From Ridgeia piscesae (taxonomy: Eukaryota; Annelida; Polychaeta; Sabellida; Siboglinidae), in NCBI GenBank assembly GCA_025642075.2, contig JAODUO010000036.1, forward strand, positions 168,501 to 232,500: a stretch of DNA of 64,000 nt, read 5' to 3'. Positions 1 through 13,379 of the stretch are shown in pieces. Positions within the stretch are counted from its first letter, which is position 1. Each line of letters opens with the position of its first letter. The notes below the pieces were generated by a model that was given only the letters and a program-made list of their open reading frames with translations, had not been told where the DNA came from and did not search any database. A program made the position numbers and the translations under genes.

Positions 1-783
1 TTATTTAACTGAAATGCTCAACAGTAATAGAAAATGAATACCTTGATTATTATTACATTTATTAGATTACTTCTAATATAGCCATTTTTATATGTCTAAT
101 ATATTTGCTTGCAACTGTTCATATGAAAAAAATGTAATCGTGAGAAGTAATCATGAGTACGATTACTTTGGTAATGTACTCGAGTACGAGTACGATTACT
201 TTCCTTCGTACTCGAGTACGAGTACTCAAAAAGTACTCGTACTCGAGTACAAGTACACGAGTACGATTACTCCATCTCTGATGTCAGTAAGAAGATGTAA
301 CCGTTTAAATTATTAATTTTGTAGGACATGAACCGGGAAATATAATACGTCCCCGACAAGGTTATTCCCGATAACGTCAGTTTGCTCATGCACCACCGCC
401 ACGCCCACGCGCTACTGCATGAGGCCAGCCACAGCTGAGCGATATTATATCTATACGTCACATGTGCCGAACAAGGGTATATCGATTTTTGATATAACCG
501 ATATGTCAAAATTGAGGAAGACCTCACAAGTTACTGAGGGATAATATAAATGTATTGGCATAATAATCACAAGATGTCATACTGATGTTCAATGCACAGG
601 CCACTTGATCTCGGACTTAGACGAGAACCAAAACGCAACTTCTGACGAAAACAGATATTGTACAGTTTTCCAACAGATGGCGATACCGACAGGATTGTTA
701 CAGGACTGTCCGACAGATGGCTCTGGCACGAAGTGTATATTGGGAGTCGGAAGTAGTTCTGTGGCGTCTGAGGTGAGAAGGGC
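1..783. other. Intergenic sequence upstream of CYC1
   Basis: I see no convincing gene here. Open frames are short and overlap on both strands. Positions 160-275 are built from degenerate GAGTACGA/GTACTCG words and contain a strong hairpin, listed separately. The last 100 bases or so before the ATG at 787 should hold the CYC1 5' UTR and promoter, but no TATA box is obvious. Confidence 0.6.
208..250. repeat. Perfect 19-bp inverted repeat (hairpin)
   Basis: The arms at 208-226 and 232-250 are exact reverse complements, separated by a five-base loop (CAAAA). Each arm contains the self-complementary word GTACTCGAGTAC. The surrounding 160-275 repeats the same words in degenerate form. It could be the end or core of a short foldback or MITE-type element, but I saw no flanking target duplication. 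Confidence 0.85.
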
Positions 784-796
784 AACATGGCGGCGC
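784..796 (+). promoter_or_regulatory. YY1-like ATGGCGGC element over the CYC1 start codon
   Basis: The start codon lies in AACATGGCGGCGC, close to the AANATGGCGGC core bound by YY1. In animals such downstream elements are common at TATA-less promoters of nuclear mitochondrial genes. The match is seen directly; the regulatory role is inferred, because an N-terminal Met-Ala-Ala alone would also produce this word. Confidence 0.3.
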
Positions 797-2219
797 TCAT
801 CGGGAGAGCAACGGGACAGGCACTTTTACGTGCTCAAAATGGGCTTTTTGTGCAACAGGTATGTCTTTTGCCGACTCCACATAGTTGACACATATAGAAA
901 CATTTTAAATTTTGCATATGGCCATAGAACATTGTATTCGCATATGTAGTTTAGCGACACTTTTCTTGACCTTCAGATCGTTTAGTGAACTTGACTGACA
1001 ACCGGCAACACATTACCGCTGTCAATACCAGTCTTGTAACTACAAAATGACACACATTATGCACGAATCCGCAGCAAATGAACATTTCCGTTTGTTATGC
1101 ACATACAGATTTCACAGGTGACATAAGTAATGTCACCGCTAGCAGAACACGAACTGCTGGAGCAGTTGTTCAATAGAACGTGACTTCACAAATCGGGCAT
1201 CTGTCATCCATCTACTATCTAGGGTCCCCCGACAACAAGGTGTTAGTAGTGTTGCGCCGATACAGCTGTAGTAAACCAAAATCCCACCAATCCCTTAATA
1301 TGGTGCATAGTTACTTTCTGTGTTTAAACATCCATTACTATTTCAGGGCTCATTAAGACATTAGCGCAATGAGAATATTTATTTTTATTTTCAGTGATTA
1401 ACAAACACAGTTTTAAATGTTGTAAACTGAGTTTACAAAATTTACAAGTTTGGACAGGTGTTTTGTTATATTTATGCTATGCAAATATTGCATCTTAGGA
1501 CACTTTTGAGACCCAAAAAGAGTGATCAGACATGTGCCAGCCATGCACTGCATAGCTGTATGTCACTGCAGGGGATATAGTCGGAATGCACCTCTGCCTG
1601 AATGCACCATTCGTAATGCACCAACTGTGTAGTCACAATGCCACATTCATTTAGTTGCATTGCTCCACATTTGATCGGAGTGCCTCACATCCAATGCTGT
1701 TCACAGAGCTTTACATTGAATACCATACAGTGTTTGTAATAGAAAATAACACTTATCTAAATTAACAAAATAAATAAAATAATACATTTTAATAAAACAA
1801 ATGATTGGCTATACAATATACCATCGTACATGTATATACAGTGACAAAACTTTCAAGAATATACAGAAAGTAAATGAAACGTCATTTTTATAATAATTAT
1901 GCATTGAATATGTATTGTTTTAATATCTACAATTATATTATCTATTATATACATAGGTTTGACAATAGTAATATCACTGATGTATTCTGACCAAAGGTGG
2001 TGGATATTCACTCAGTTAATCATGTTTCCTATTTATCTTTTGCAGGCAAATTTGTCCTTCAAAGAAACGATTGCTAGACTATCGCGAGGCAAGAAGATAG
2101 TGAGTATTGTGTTGTTTCTGTTACCCATTGACAAATTTACATCCTTATATTTCTGTAATATATGTATGGTTTATAAATAAATAGTGCTTCATAAGCTATA
2201 TTGTTTTGTGATTTAAAGG

Positions 2220-2266
<47 letters not shown>

Positions 2267-5200
2267 AATGCCAAAAGTCAAGTGTGACCATTTCAGTGTT
2301 TGGGTCACTTTTGATGGCTTGATTCTAAGTAAGTATAAAGGTACACATGACCTTTTGAGTTGGCAACCTTCTTTACTTGTTTATGTAACCTGTCATATCA
2401 GCGGTTAATGTTTAATTAATAGCAGTGACACTGGTGTGGGTGGCTGTTGGTTTTCTTGTGAATTTTCTTTAAATAAGCCAAACATTTTATGTAATTCTAA
2501 TCTAGCCTACATGTGCATTTTCTAAGATTTGATGCATGGCTTAAATTTATTTTAAATAGCAATATAACATCCTGTATTTGCACATGCCTAAAATGCAAAT
2601 GCTACAGTTTTACAGTGCCTGAATAACTATGTCACTTTTGGAATGCAGGCTGCTGGAGTGCTTGGGACGGTCACTGCTGGTGCCATTGGACTGGGCGTTG
2701 CTCTGCAGGCATCTGTCCTAGCCTCAGAACTTGAGCTACATCCTCCCGCCTACCCTTGGACACACAATGGGGCGTTTAGTTCCTTCGATCATGCCAGGTA
2801 AAACTTTAAAATGGATGTTTAGTTGGATTGTTTTTATATGATTGGCTGGAGTTGTGCCTTTGACTGTTGTCCGTCTCCTGGTTGGTTACTCTTGCATGTT
2901 TCCATCGTAGTCATTGCAGCATGCCATTCTTTAAACTAGAATTTTTACAGAATTATTGACGTCAAAATGTCTGTTGGCATCTGAGGCAGCAACAATGTTC
3001 CCCAAATTAAAATGGTCAGGATGAGTGTTTTTTTTTTAAATGTGGCATCAGTTAACCATTTGTGGCCCCACCAATAGCATATATTGAACACATTGAGAGA
3101 GTAATTTTGAGGAATGTTGTCCTGTTGCAGTTTACGTCGTGGCTATCAAGTGTACAAGGAGGTGTGTGCTGCATGTCACAGCATGAAGTACATGGCCTAC
3201 CGTGAGCTCGTCAACACTATCTTCACAGAGGATGAAGCTAAGAAGGAGGCAGAGCAGGTAGATATACTAACCAACAGACATCACATCACATGCGAACTGG
3301 GATTTAGTTTTTAACATTATTTTGTCTTTGAAATTGAATGTTTTACGGAAACAACTATGAGTCAGTTAACTCGATTTTTACGAGTGATATTGACAGGACA
3401 GCACTTTTTTTAGTTAGTTTCGTTTGATTATCTATACATAAATTTTCAAATACAAATACAATTATCAAAAAGAATTATATTTAAAGTTTTCTTTGGATTT
3501 CCAACGTTTGAAGTTAAAAAAAAATTCCAGTTTGGAAATTGACTTTTTACAACGAATAGTAATTTACTAAATGGAATCGACACATTACTGATGCTGACTA
3601 CATCATTTTAGATCACCGTGATTGATGGGCCAGATGATGAGGGCAAGATGTTTGAGCGTCCGGGCAAACTCTCAGATTACTTCCCCAGTCCGTATGCCAA
3701 TGACGAAGCAGCCAAAGCCGCCAACAACGGAGCGTATCCCCCTGATCTTACATATATCGTCTCTGCCAGACACGGTGGTGAGGTGAGTGGTCATTTTCTA
3801 GAACCAATTTTGTGTGTATGAAGTATGAACCCATATGATTTGTGCCTTTCACTTTAAAAGTTGTACTTTGGTTCTGTTATTTGTACTCAAATAAGTATGT
3901 AAGTTACCCATGGATAGTTGTTTTCTACAATCAACTGTAATATTTAAAAACCAAAATAATGGTTTCATGCACCTTTAAATGTTGCCATGTATTTACTTAT
4001 TTTATATTGTTAGAGCATTTGAACAGGTTTCTAACCTGGATACATGGCACTTTATAAAATAAATGACAAAGACATCCCCCAATTGTTGTATTGGTACGTT
4101 TTGTAGGACTACATATTCTCCCTGCTGACATCCTACTGTGTTGTATTGGTACGTTTTGTAGGACTACATATTCTCCCTGCTGACATCCTACTGTGATCCA
4201 CCGGCGGGCATTGAGATGAGGGAGGGACTCTACTTCAACCCTTACTTCAACGGAGGTGCCATTGCCATGGCCCAGTCCATCTTCAACGAAGTTGTCACAT
4301 ATGATGATGGTGAGCTGTCATACAATATTATGGTCGTTGTTCATAGATGCATGGCTCAGCAACAGTTGCAAGTAGAATGTCAGCATGTTGGCTGTGTTCA
4401 TGGATTGTAAGAACAGGCAAGCTACATAGTTTAGTAGCATTCGGTATAAAATGTTTTAGATATAAATGTGTTAACATATTCCACATACTACCGAAACAAG
4501 CAATCACTCTTCCAGTGTCACACAAAAGTATTTCTTTGACATTTTGTCATGCAGAGGGTAGATGGTGGAATGCGCTGCAGTACTTGAACACTATTTTGAC
4601 AATAGAACCACAAGGTCAGACATTAGGTAGCTCTTCAAAAAATAAATATTATGAGAGTACATAAGAGCATCGAGAGAATATGACTAAATATTTGGTTACA
4701 GCTATCCGCATAAATAATAGTCGCTAAACCATCAACAACAGTTGTTGATAGTTACATTTTACTGTTGGCAGTACGCTATTGTCATATGCGTTTTATGTGT
4801 TGTGACACATCTACAAGTGGTTACTAGTTTTAGTTGGGACTAAGTATCCTCCTCTGCTTCAGGCACGAACCCATCCGCCAGTCAGCTAGCAAAAGATGTT
4901 TCTGCCTTCCTGAAGTTTGCATCAGAACCGGAACACGATGAGCGCAAGAGAATGGCCATGAAGGTATAGGTGTCTTCATCATTGCAACCAGCGTGTCATA
5001 TTCATTACTGTGGTCTAATAGATGTTATTAACTCTTTCCAGTTCACGTAATGACAGAAAGTAGTAATGTATTGATCGCATTACTATCGTACAAAGAAGTG
5101 TTATGCATCCAGAAAAAAATTACTAAATATTTTGAACATTTACATTCAAGTGTATTGTGGAAATAAGAAATACATTTCTAGCAGTCTGCTTTGACATGAC

Positions 5201-5764
5201 ACTACATACAGATAGTAGATACACAGCACCTTTGTTTGTTGTGTATTTATTGGTGGTTTGCATCATAAACATTGATTGATTGATTGGTAGTATATTTTGC
5301 AGTGTGATATGCAGTACATTAATTGGAATAATTAAAACATAGCTATCTATCTGGCATTGGAACTGAGGGTGGGGGGGCTTAACATTCTAGATATATGGGT
5401 TAGATGACAGGATTACCTATATGGTAGCTCCAAGTATTTGGGGAAGGGATGTCTGTTTTGGTGAAAATCTTGGATTATGAAGAGTTCGAATTCTGAAAAC
5501 CCCAGAAAAGTTGAAATCAGTGATGTAAATGGTCATGAAATAGACTGCTTTCCATTAATCGCAGTGAGATATATGAAACAATTTTGATTATAGAACTAGC
5601 AAGAGGCAGCTGCTTGTGATTGTACCAACTACCAACACACTCTTGCTTGCTACTTTCAGGCAATCCTTGGATTCAGCGTTCTCTTCGTCACCGTGTACTA
5701 CTACAAGCGCCACAAGTGGGCATCCCTCAAATCCCGCAAGATCGTCTTTCGGCCAAAGAAATAG
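787..5764 (+). CDS. CYC1: Cytochrome c1, heme protein of respiratory complex III (eight exons)
   Basis: Coding exons are 787-858, 2046-2099, 2649-2797, 3131-3257, 3612-3782, 4162-4309, 4863-4963 and 5660-5764. They join in phase to 927 nt, a 308-residue protein, close to the usual animal length of about 325. The N terminus ([10 protein letters not shown]) lacks acidic residues, as expected of a mitochondrial presequence. A hydrophobic second sorting segment (residues about 43-66) precedes [12 protein letters not shown]. The c-type heme site CAACH is at residues 104-108, and the likely axial methionine is Met227 in [23 protein letters not shown] and [10 protein letters not shown] are family hallmarks. 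A C-terminal membrane anchor (about 276-290) is followed by the basic tail [11 protein letters not shown]. The protein carries electrons from the Rieske protein to cytochrome c at the inner membrane. A 55-bp tandem duplication covers the exon 6 acceptor; only the downstream copy keeps the frame. Confidence 0.96.
2223..2261. repeat. (TA)n microsatellite in CYC1 intron 2
   Basis: An uninterrupted alternating TA tract of about 39 bp between coding exons 2 and 3. No function is suggested by its position. Confidence 0.9.
4086..4195 (+). repeat. Perfect 55-bp tandem duplication spanning the CYC1 exon 6 splice acceptor
   Basis: Bases 4086-4140 and 4141-4195 are identical. Each unit holds 21 bp of intron end (polypyrimidine and TTTTGTAG) plus the first 34 bp of exon 6. 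The acceptors are at 4105-4106 and 4160-4161. Splicing to the upstream acceptor would add 55 nt, shift the frame and soon reach a stop. Splicing to the downstream one restores the conserved HGGE-DYIFSLL junction. The exactness points to a recent duplication or an assembly artefact. Confidence 0.95.
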
Positions 5765-8172
5765 ATCGTAAGGTCATAGTTAATTAGTCACCCACACTGG
5801 TGGATTCTGGGTGTTGGCTTCTGTGACTAAAAACACATCGACGCATGCTGCTTGTTCTACACCACACGATGACCACACTATGCACAGCAGCATTGCATCA
5901 TGGGACCTCCACCGTGAACATGCAGGGTAGTCCACTAGGGGCGTGATAGTGAATGTGGAGACGCAGCAAAACATCATGCTCAATTGTGCTCATATCGAAG
6001 TCCAGAGTGCACAAGTGTACAGCGGCATGTTTGCGGAAGCCGAGGTTATACCAAAGGGAACCATAAACTCTGGGACGACTGGTTGTGTAGACAAGGCTTT
6101 ATTAAGGTGTCTGTGTATATTCCACGCAGAGGTCAAATGTGTGTTTTGTCGGGTACAAATGGGACGTTGATTGATTCTCAGGATTTTTACACCAGGAAAC
6201 CGTCCAGCATGGGCTAATATCAAAGTGTATTTGCTACTGGGAGGTTGAATGTGTTTCTTTATGCAGTGAACACGCAGACCTCTGATGGATCATGATTAGT
6301 TTCTTGAAAAGAAATCAAGATTCTTTAAAATTCACACGTTGTTTGTCTTTTGTGCATTAGTGTTCTAAGACTAACTACAGTAAGCCATGGATATAGCAAG
6401 TTGCTTTATTTGTTCTACCAAAAAAATTATCATGCAATCAACTAACTTGCTGTAGACATGAAATCAGTGAATAAGAAGCATATAATCTTATCTAGGAACT
6501 TATATACTGAGAAACAGTGTAAATCTGGTATACACTGTAAAGAAATGGGTCTAGACCTGCATTTTTATATCATGTTTTTATCCAAAAATATTTTGGTGGA
6601 CACAGGATTGAATTTTTTTTACACAAACTTTAATATCAAAGTGAGTTTCTTGAAAACATGAACTCATTCAGTATATACTATGACGAGATTGTTTCATCCT
6701 CCACCTGTCACAATTTGAAGATGGATAAACAATTCCTGGGAATTCCAGTCTGGCACAATGCACCTATATCCCAAACAGCATGTAAGACGAGCAGTGTGGA
6801 GGCCAGCCATAGTCATCATGAGTGATTTCATTGGATGAACTTATATTCAAGAGTTGCAAAGGGGCGCTGCTGCCTGGTACTGACATAATTATTAGAGCAA
6901 CCCCTGGTGCGTAAGGTTGGATTGTTTGAACAAATTGTTTGCTATTACAAATGTGACCGATACATCACATGATCTGTTGCTTAGCAACAGGTCTGACAAG
7001 CCATCAGACATGGAGTGTTCATACACTCCACTGCATGTTTTGTCTTCCCAAAGTTTTTTGTCATGAAAAAACCTTGGAATGTGACAACTGTATGTAGAAT
7101 TCGAGCAGTAATAATAATGTTCACATGCTTCTATGTCCAACCCACAAACTATATAATACGTTCTCCCCTCACTTAATATGATATCAGTTGAAGCATCATT
7201 TATGTCCAAATGAACCTGGTAACAACAAACTGTTTACACCCAACAATATCCACACTGTTCTGTTTATAAATTAAAACCATGAAATTGAAGGCTATTTTTT
7301 ATTTTAATAATTTTGTAATTAAGTATACAATTTATAACTTTACCCAGCTAGATTGACTGTAACAAAACCCTAAGTCACGGTACACTGCAATATTTTTGCG
7401 ACAGTACATATCATTATATATACACGGAAACAACGTATTTACATCACATTATATAGCAGGAAACAAAACTGTTCTGAGACCATGTTCTATAAAAAAAAAT
7501 GTAACTACAACCAAGACATTTATCAAATGCCTTGGTTGATAAATAAGCCTTGACACAGCAAAGTTTGCAGTATGCTTATACTCCTTGACAAGACACTATT
7601 CTGATAACTGTGTGGTTTTACTGGTAACAAATAGGTTTCCAGTGCTTACATTTAACATAGTCTACCTTGGTAGTTGTTTCATTCACCAAGATAAAACTTC
7701 GGAAAATATTGTGAGAACAGTATTGGAATTCAATATCTGAAATGCATTGAACACATTTTCGTGGCTACCGGAGGTACATGTTTCTTTCACTCACTATAAT
7801 ATAGCTATCCCATATTTCGACTAGGTTCCATTCAACGATGGGTTGTGATAAAGTACATCAGATCCAATTATTAACTATTCTGATGATACACAAAAATAAT
7901 TGTATGTATTGTATACATGTAAAGATGGGCATTTAACATTGTACATCGTATCACTAAACCAGTACAGATGTACTACAACCACCTGACAATTAAGGTCACC
8001 CTAAGCTATGAAATTAGTCTTGCTAATTGGTCCACTTTGGTATAGTCCTGAGGATGACTAAAAGAGAGGTTCCATTGTCCTTGACACTTTGGTGAGTAAA
8101 ACTGACAAAGTAGAAATGTCTATCATTTCAAAGTACTTGATCCCAAGTTTCCCAAACGAGATTCCCCGTGTA
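5765..8172. other. Convergent 3' flanks of CYC1 and EXOSC7
   Basis: No coding gene is supported; open frames are short and overlap on both strands. On the plus strand an ATTAAA at 7270-7275 could end CYC1 transcripts. On the minus strand an AATAAA (plus-strand 7298-7303) could end EXOSC7 transcripts after a 3' UTR of about 0.87 kb. Both poly(A) assignments are inferred from hexamers only. Confidence 0.45.
7298..7303 (-). terminator. Candidate poly(A) signal of EXOSC7
   Basis: The minus strand reads AATAAA here, about 0.87 kb past the EXOSC7 stop codon at 8173. It lies within 30 bp of a plus-strand ATTAAA that could serve CYC1. Assigned by hexamer and orientation only. Confidence 0.3.
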
Positions 8173-11100
8173 CTACCGAAGGAAACCCATCTGTGGTTTC
8201 TTCCGTCCCATCTTCTCCTCCTCGCGTAGTTGCTCCATCAGATGTCGATTCAATGTCTCTCCTACTTTCTTTCCTGACTGCAATAAATGAAATGGTGATG
8301 TCAAAACTTTTGCTCAATGTAATACTGCAACATGGGTCAATGTTAAATTGGTTTAATTTGATGAACATTTTTACTAGAAACAAATAACATCAAAGAATAC
8401 CCAGTACATCCAAGTTATCACTAGAAACTGTTTTATAATGTTATGCATCAACAGAGTTAATCGTTTCCTGAATTAAAATTCTTCTAGCCAACCTGCATCA
8501 TGTCGTAAATGCTGTCTGGATGCAGACTTCCACATCCGTCTTTCTTCATCGCTGATATGGTTCCCTTCTCTGTCACCCCCATTAGTATCCTGTGTAAAGA
8601 CTTGTAGACATATGCACTTCTCCACAGGTAACTGTGAACATGTCACTTCATAAATCTAGAGTTCTGTGTAGACAAGTAACTATTAAAATGGTCTCATTCC
8701 CCCCAAAAGTCATCCCAGTTTTAGTGACTGGTGATCAATGCAAGATGTTTTGTGAAAATTATACGTCCTGTATTACAGAAATACTCATGATACAAAATAT
8801 GATTGGTAAACCCATTTCACTCCCAGTCCAGCGATTAGATCCAGTTTCATAGGCATAACTGAATGAGTTCCCGTGCATGATCACTAGTTCACTGCCCAGT
8901 TCTCCAAATGACACAAGAATTCATGCACATTCAAATGAATGCAGTAAAGACAGAAAAGACGCCTGGGCTTCTAACAATGATTAGTTAATTCCAAGATATC
9001 TCCACAGACCAGGAATGAAAACATTTTAATGAATGGCCAGAATAATTTAAAGGGTGTCTATCCATCTGTTTTTGTAATGTAAAATAATGTTCTACAGTAT
9101 AAGCCATCCCTAGTATAAAATGCTTACCACCCAAATACGAATACAAATACATTTATTTCTGGTAAAAACCCACATACAACGAATACATATAAATAGGAAT
9201 AAAAACAAAAATATGAGCACCGGATAGATAATGTAAATAAGGTAATAAGTTAGATAAATTTAATTAATAAATATGAAAAACTTTACATAAATGTATTTTA
9301 ATAATAGTTTTGCTTTTTAAAAATTGGGAAAACAATTTGTTAACAATGCACCACTTTCGAAAGCTTTGCCTCATGTCCAAAGCCATAAAGACTGTGTATT
9401 GACTTTGGGTCATGACATTTCTGACTTATCCCAGCTTGCACTTTGAACTGTTGAAATAAAAAAAATGGTATGCCTTGTTAAGAATAATGATTGCAGTTAG
9501 TATGTTAGAATGAATATACTTTTTATTGTATAACATGATTTAAAAAAAGTTATTGTTGGTTACTGAGCACATAACAAGAAGCACATGACGACCCACCGGC
9601 CCAGTGTGCACGCTTCCTCCTGCATCGTGGCATCTACCACATGATAGTGACCAATCTGAGAACAAAGTAAACATGACTTAAAAATTTGTGAATACACATG
9701 ACGTGTTATAAGATATGTATACAACAATAAAACTATATTAAATAAATAAATGATTAAGTGTATAAATTAATATAAAATTAAACACTGGTTTTAAGACATG
9801 ATACTAAATTATTAAGCTAAAACACTCATTTTAATTCAGATAATACTACAGAAATTATAAAATATTGTCAGTCACGTTGAACAATTTAAATTAATGAAAA
9901 TATCTAAAGACTTCCTAAACACAGGTAGTATTATAAAAACAATTAGGGTTATGTGCAATTGCAGTTTGGTGGTGCCACATAACAGGCGGATTCAAGTTGT
10001 TGAGCAGATAAGCTCATTTAAATTGTAAATACTGATCACGTACATGAATGTAGGATAGACAATCTGGTAAAACAAGATGACACACACACCTTATTCAGTG
10101 TGACGACACATGGTACATTTGTGACGTCTAATCTTCGACAGTCAAATGGGTCGTCTGACAGTTCCAGTTCAGCTTCGCCCTTCTCTCCCATCGTTACGGT
10201 GAGATTGGGCAATCTGAAAAGTGATGCCATATTAGGACACCAGTCTCACACACTGACACAACATACGCACCTTGGTTGTCACAAAATCCATCCAACCTTA
10301 CAGCCCAAAAATATGTTGCCCAGTTGGTACACATTTTTGTTCCGGGCAACATATTTTTGATGTGATCAGTGTTCTATAGATAAATGAGCAACAAATGTAT
10401 CCATATGTTGCTAAAGATCTCTTACAGTAGTACATCAAATCCAGTAAGATTTCAAGGCTTGCGTTAAGGGTGACCAATTTGCGAGGGTGAACAAACCATG
10501 TGAGGTAAGTATACATTACAAGTATACCTGGTGTTGAAGAGAGCAGCTTTCACTGCTATTGAGACAGCATCGTGCAGATTGCCCCCACATTCCAGCAACT
10601 GAAACATCACGGTCTACAGTGACACAAGGTAAGTTAATTGCTCATTAAATAGACTCAAGATTGTCCTTAAAACTCACTTGTTTAAACTAGCTTACTTCTA
10701 CTGAGGAACCGTTGTATATGACAGTTTTACGAGCATATATCTTATGAATTAACGTCATAATTGTTTACATACATGTCTCAATATGTTAGAAATATGTATC
10801 TTAATAAGAATTAATTAAGTAAGCATAATATAATCTTTTAAATGTTAATGTAATATAATTTATATATATATATTTTATAATAAAATAAATAGTTGTTACA
10901 GCATTAACAGTCCATAGTCATATATTTTACAGCATAACAGTCAAGAGGCAAAAGAAGTCGATATAGAAAAGTCTGAGAATGTAGCCAATAAAATGACCAC
11001 TACTGTTACTTCTGCAATCCTTGAAATTGAATGGCCAATGAATGACAGGAATCGTGAAATAACAATGTGTATATGAATTACCATGGTGGCTTGAAATAGG

Positions 11101-13379
11101 TCAACTGTTTCAATGATGCAAAAGAAGTGAGAAATGGAAGATTTTAACAATGAATGATGGCAAGTTTATGAACTGACCAGAACATCAATGTAAAGAACCC
11201 AGCTTTGTTGTCGAGGAATGACGCAGAGTAACTTCAGGTCGAGACAATGCGGGTGGGCATAGGCACGTGTCAGGAAAGTACTGATCTCGCTGGCCAGTTC
11301 TTCCCCTCCGCGACCTTCAAATTTGGGGGTGGCATTTGCTGAACTGCAAACAGAATCATTGTATGAGCGAATTGCAATAACTAGTTATTAACTACCCTAA
11401 GTTTGTTTAACTGATTATATGCACACAGCGATTACATTTTTAACCTCATGTTTGATGGTGTTGAGCATCTTAAACATGTTGGTGCCATGAGGCATTGTGT
11501 AAAATGATCTAATTAGACTATAAATCCTCACCAATCTACAAAGAATTCTAGTCGTCCTTCATTTGGCCGATCACACAGTGGCTCTCCTAGCTCAGCTTTT
11601 ATTCCCACAAGGATATCAGTGTTGGCCTGGAATATAATAATTATGTTAATGGTCACAATTATTAGGAGGAAGTTCACAGAACAAAAACCGACCAATGTCT
11701 GTTTTCGTTGCAGTTGTGCTTACTAACTGGATGATAGATGATTGATATTGTGGTTTGTATACATTTCAATGGTAGAACTATCACTGGCACAATGTTCAAA
11801 TTGTATGGGGATTTTTGTAATCGCTGTTTGAGGGCAAAAATACCATACTTAATATATTATTAAGAATATTAAAAAAACTGGAACACACAGCCTTGCATTT
11901 ATAATTTCCACATACAGATTATTTGTACACTACCCTACTATTGAGATCTCATCAATCACGTACTTATGTATTAGTTTTACATGTTCAAAATGCAATGATG
12001 TACCAATCTCAGCCTTGCTGAACCACTTGAATTTGAGACAACATCGGTCTCAATTTCCATGAAACGGTAATCTTCACAGCCACGTCCATCTGATCGGAGG
12101 TTGTCCTGGAAATAAAGTAAAAACAATTACAGCGTTACAGGTCCAAAGCAGGGGTAACCCAAATGGTCAAAAGAATGGTAAAGCCGCAATCCGTGAGCAG
12201 AGTCTATTACACAGAGCACGACAATCTTCAATGGCATATGCAAATTTACAGTTTGTGGATACTACAATAAGAGTCCAGTGAACAGCCCGACACAATTTTA
12301 TGTTACACCAAAACTTCAACCTTGATAGGTGAATGAGAAATTTATCGTGCTGCCTTTTCTGCAAAAAAGGCTTCTGTTTCAATTCTTGAATTCTTCATTG
12401 AGCATTTTTTCCCATTGAGCGGTGTAGTAGGGTCTTGGTAATTCAATATAGAGCAGTTTTTATTTTGCTGTTGCTGTCAAACAATGTAAGTACATTGATG
12501 GGCCTTAACACTAAGTTATATAGTATCCATTTGGACTTTAATTACATACATTTATCCATAAGTTATACAATTTATATCACATAATTATTACGCAATTACA
12601 TATCATTATTAGCATTTTAGTATGATAATTTTTATGTCAGATTAGCTATGTTATTTTTAATCATACTTTTTATTTTATTTTTTAATTTAGCATACTGAGG
12701 AATAATAAGTAATGTAACGACTGTGTTATTTTATTGTTTCATTTATAGGCTTATTTTTATAATGTTTATATATATATATATGTATATATTTATTTTAATA
12801 ATAATTTATCATCCATATATACGTATATCTATTTAATAATAAATATGTCAAATCAATAGTAAACAAAAACAGTAATAAATAAAAGAAGTAAACTGTTATT
12901 TGAATAGCAGTTATTAAACTTAATGTTAAATGCATTAACATTTAAGTTAGTTTGTAACTTATGTTAATGCATTCACAGGCTTCCAACTGCATTAATACAC
13001 ACCTTGTATAATTACAATGTTCCATGGCATGGCTTTCCATAATACTAACACGGAGCCTAAATATTTATGTTCGTTTCTTTTTAATTTGAATACAGGGTAA
13101 ATACCTATACAACTGCCACAACAACAACTACAGTATTTACACTGATATTCCGGTAGATTTGGGATGTGGTGTTAGCGCGCCAATCGGGCGATAATATGGG
13201 ACCTCATTGCATATTTTCTGATATAGGTATACCACAATTAGATCACTTCATGATTTTCTGATATTTAATGCAAATTAGTCTGCGTCATTAAACTGAACAA
13301 ATATGCATTTTGAAATATAAACCTGTACTCCGTGAAGTATGAAAGTACGTTCAGCTTCACTCATCAACACCTTCGCCAT
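8173..13379 (-). CDS. EXOSC7: Exosome complex component RRP42 (nine exons)
   Basis: In transcript order the exons are 13323-13379, 12004-12105, 11532-11626, 11178-11343, 10528-10598, 10090-10213, 9597-9655, 8493-8589 and 8173-8277. Together they make 876 nt, or 291 residues, matching the human length as I remember it. The protein has an RNase PH fold. Recognisable blocks in order are MSEAERTFILHGVQ, SDGRGCEDYR, ETDVVSNSSGSARL, TDILVGIKAELG, LEFFVDCSANATP, FEGRGGEELASEI, LYIDVLLLECGGNLHDA, IAVKAALFNTRLP, LELSDDPFDCRRLDVTNVPC and the C-terminal QMGFLR. In animals Rrp42 pairs with Mtr3 in the six-subunit ring of the nuclear and cytoplasmic RNA exosome. That ring is catalytically inactive and threads RNA to Rrp44 or Rrp6. 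The donor after exon 2 (TTG|GTACAT) is weak but forced by phase and alignment. All other junctions are GT-AG in phase. The gene converges on CYC1. Confidence 0.95.

Noticed and set aside
5943..6223. Three overlapping open frames after CYC1
   Set aside because: Short, mutually overlapping on both strands, no domain; better read as CYC1 3' UTR or intergenic sequence.
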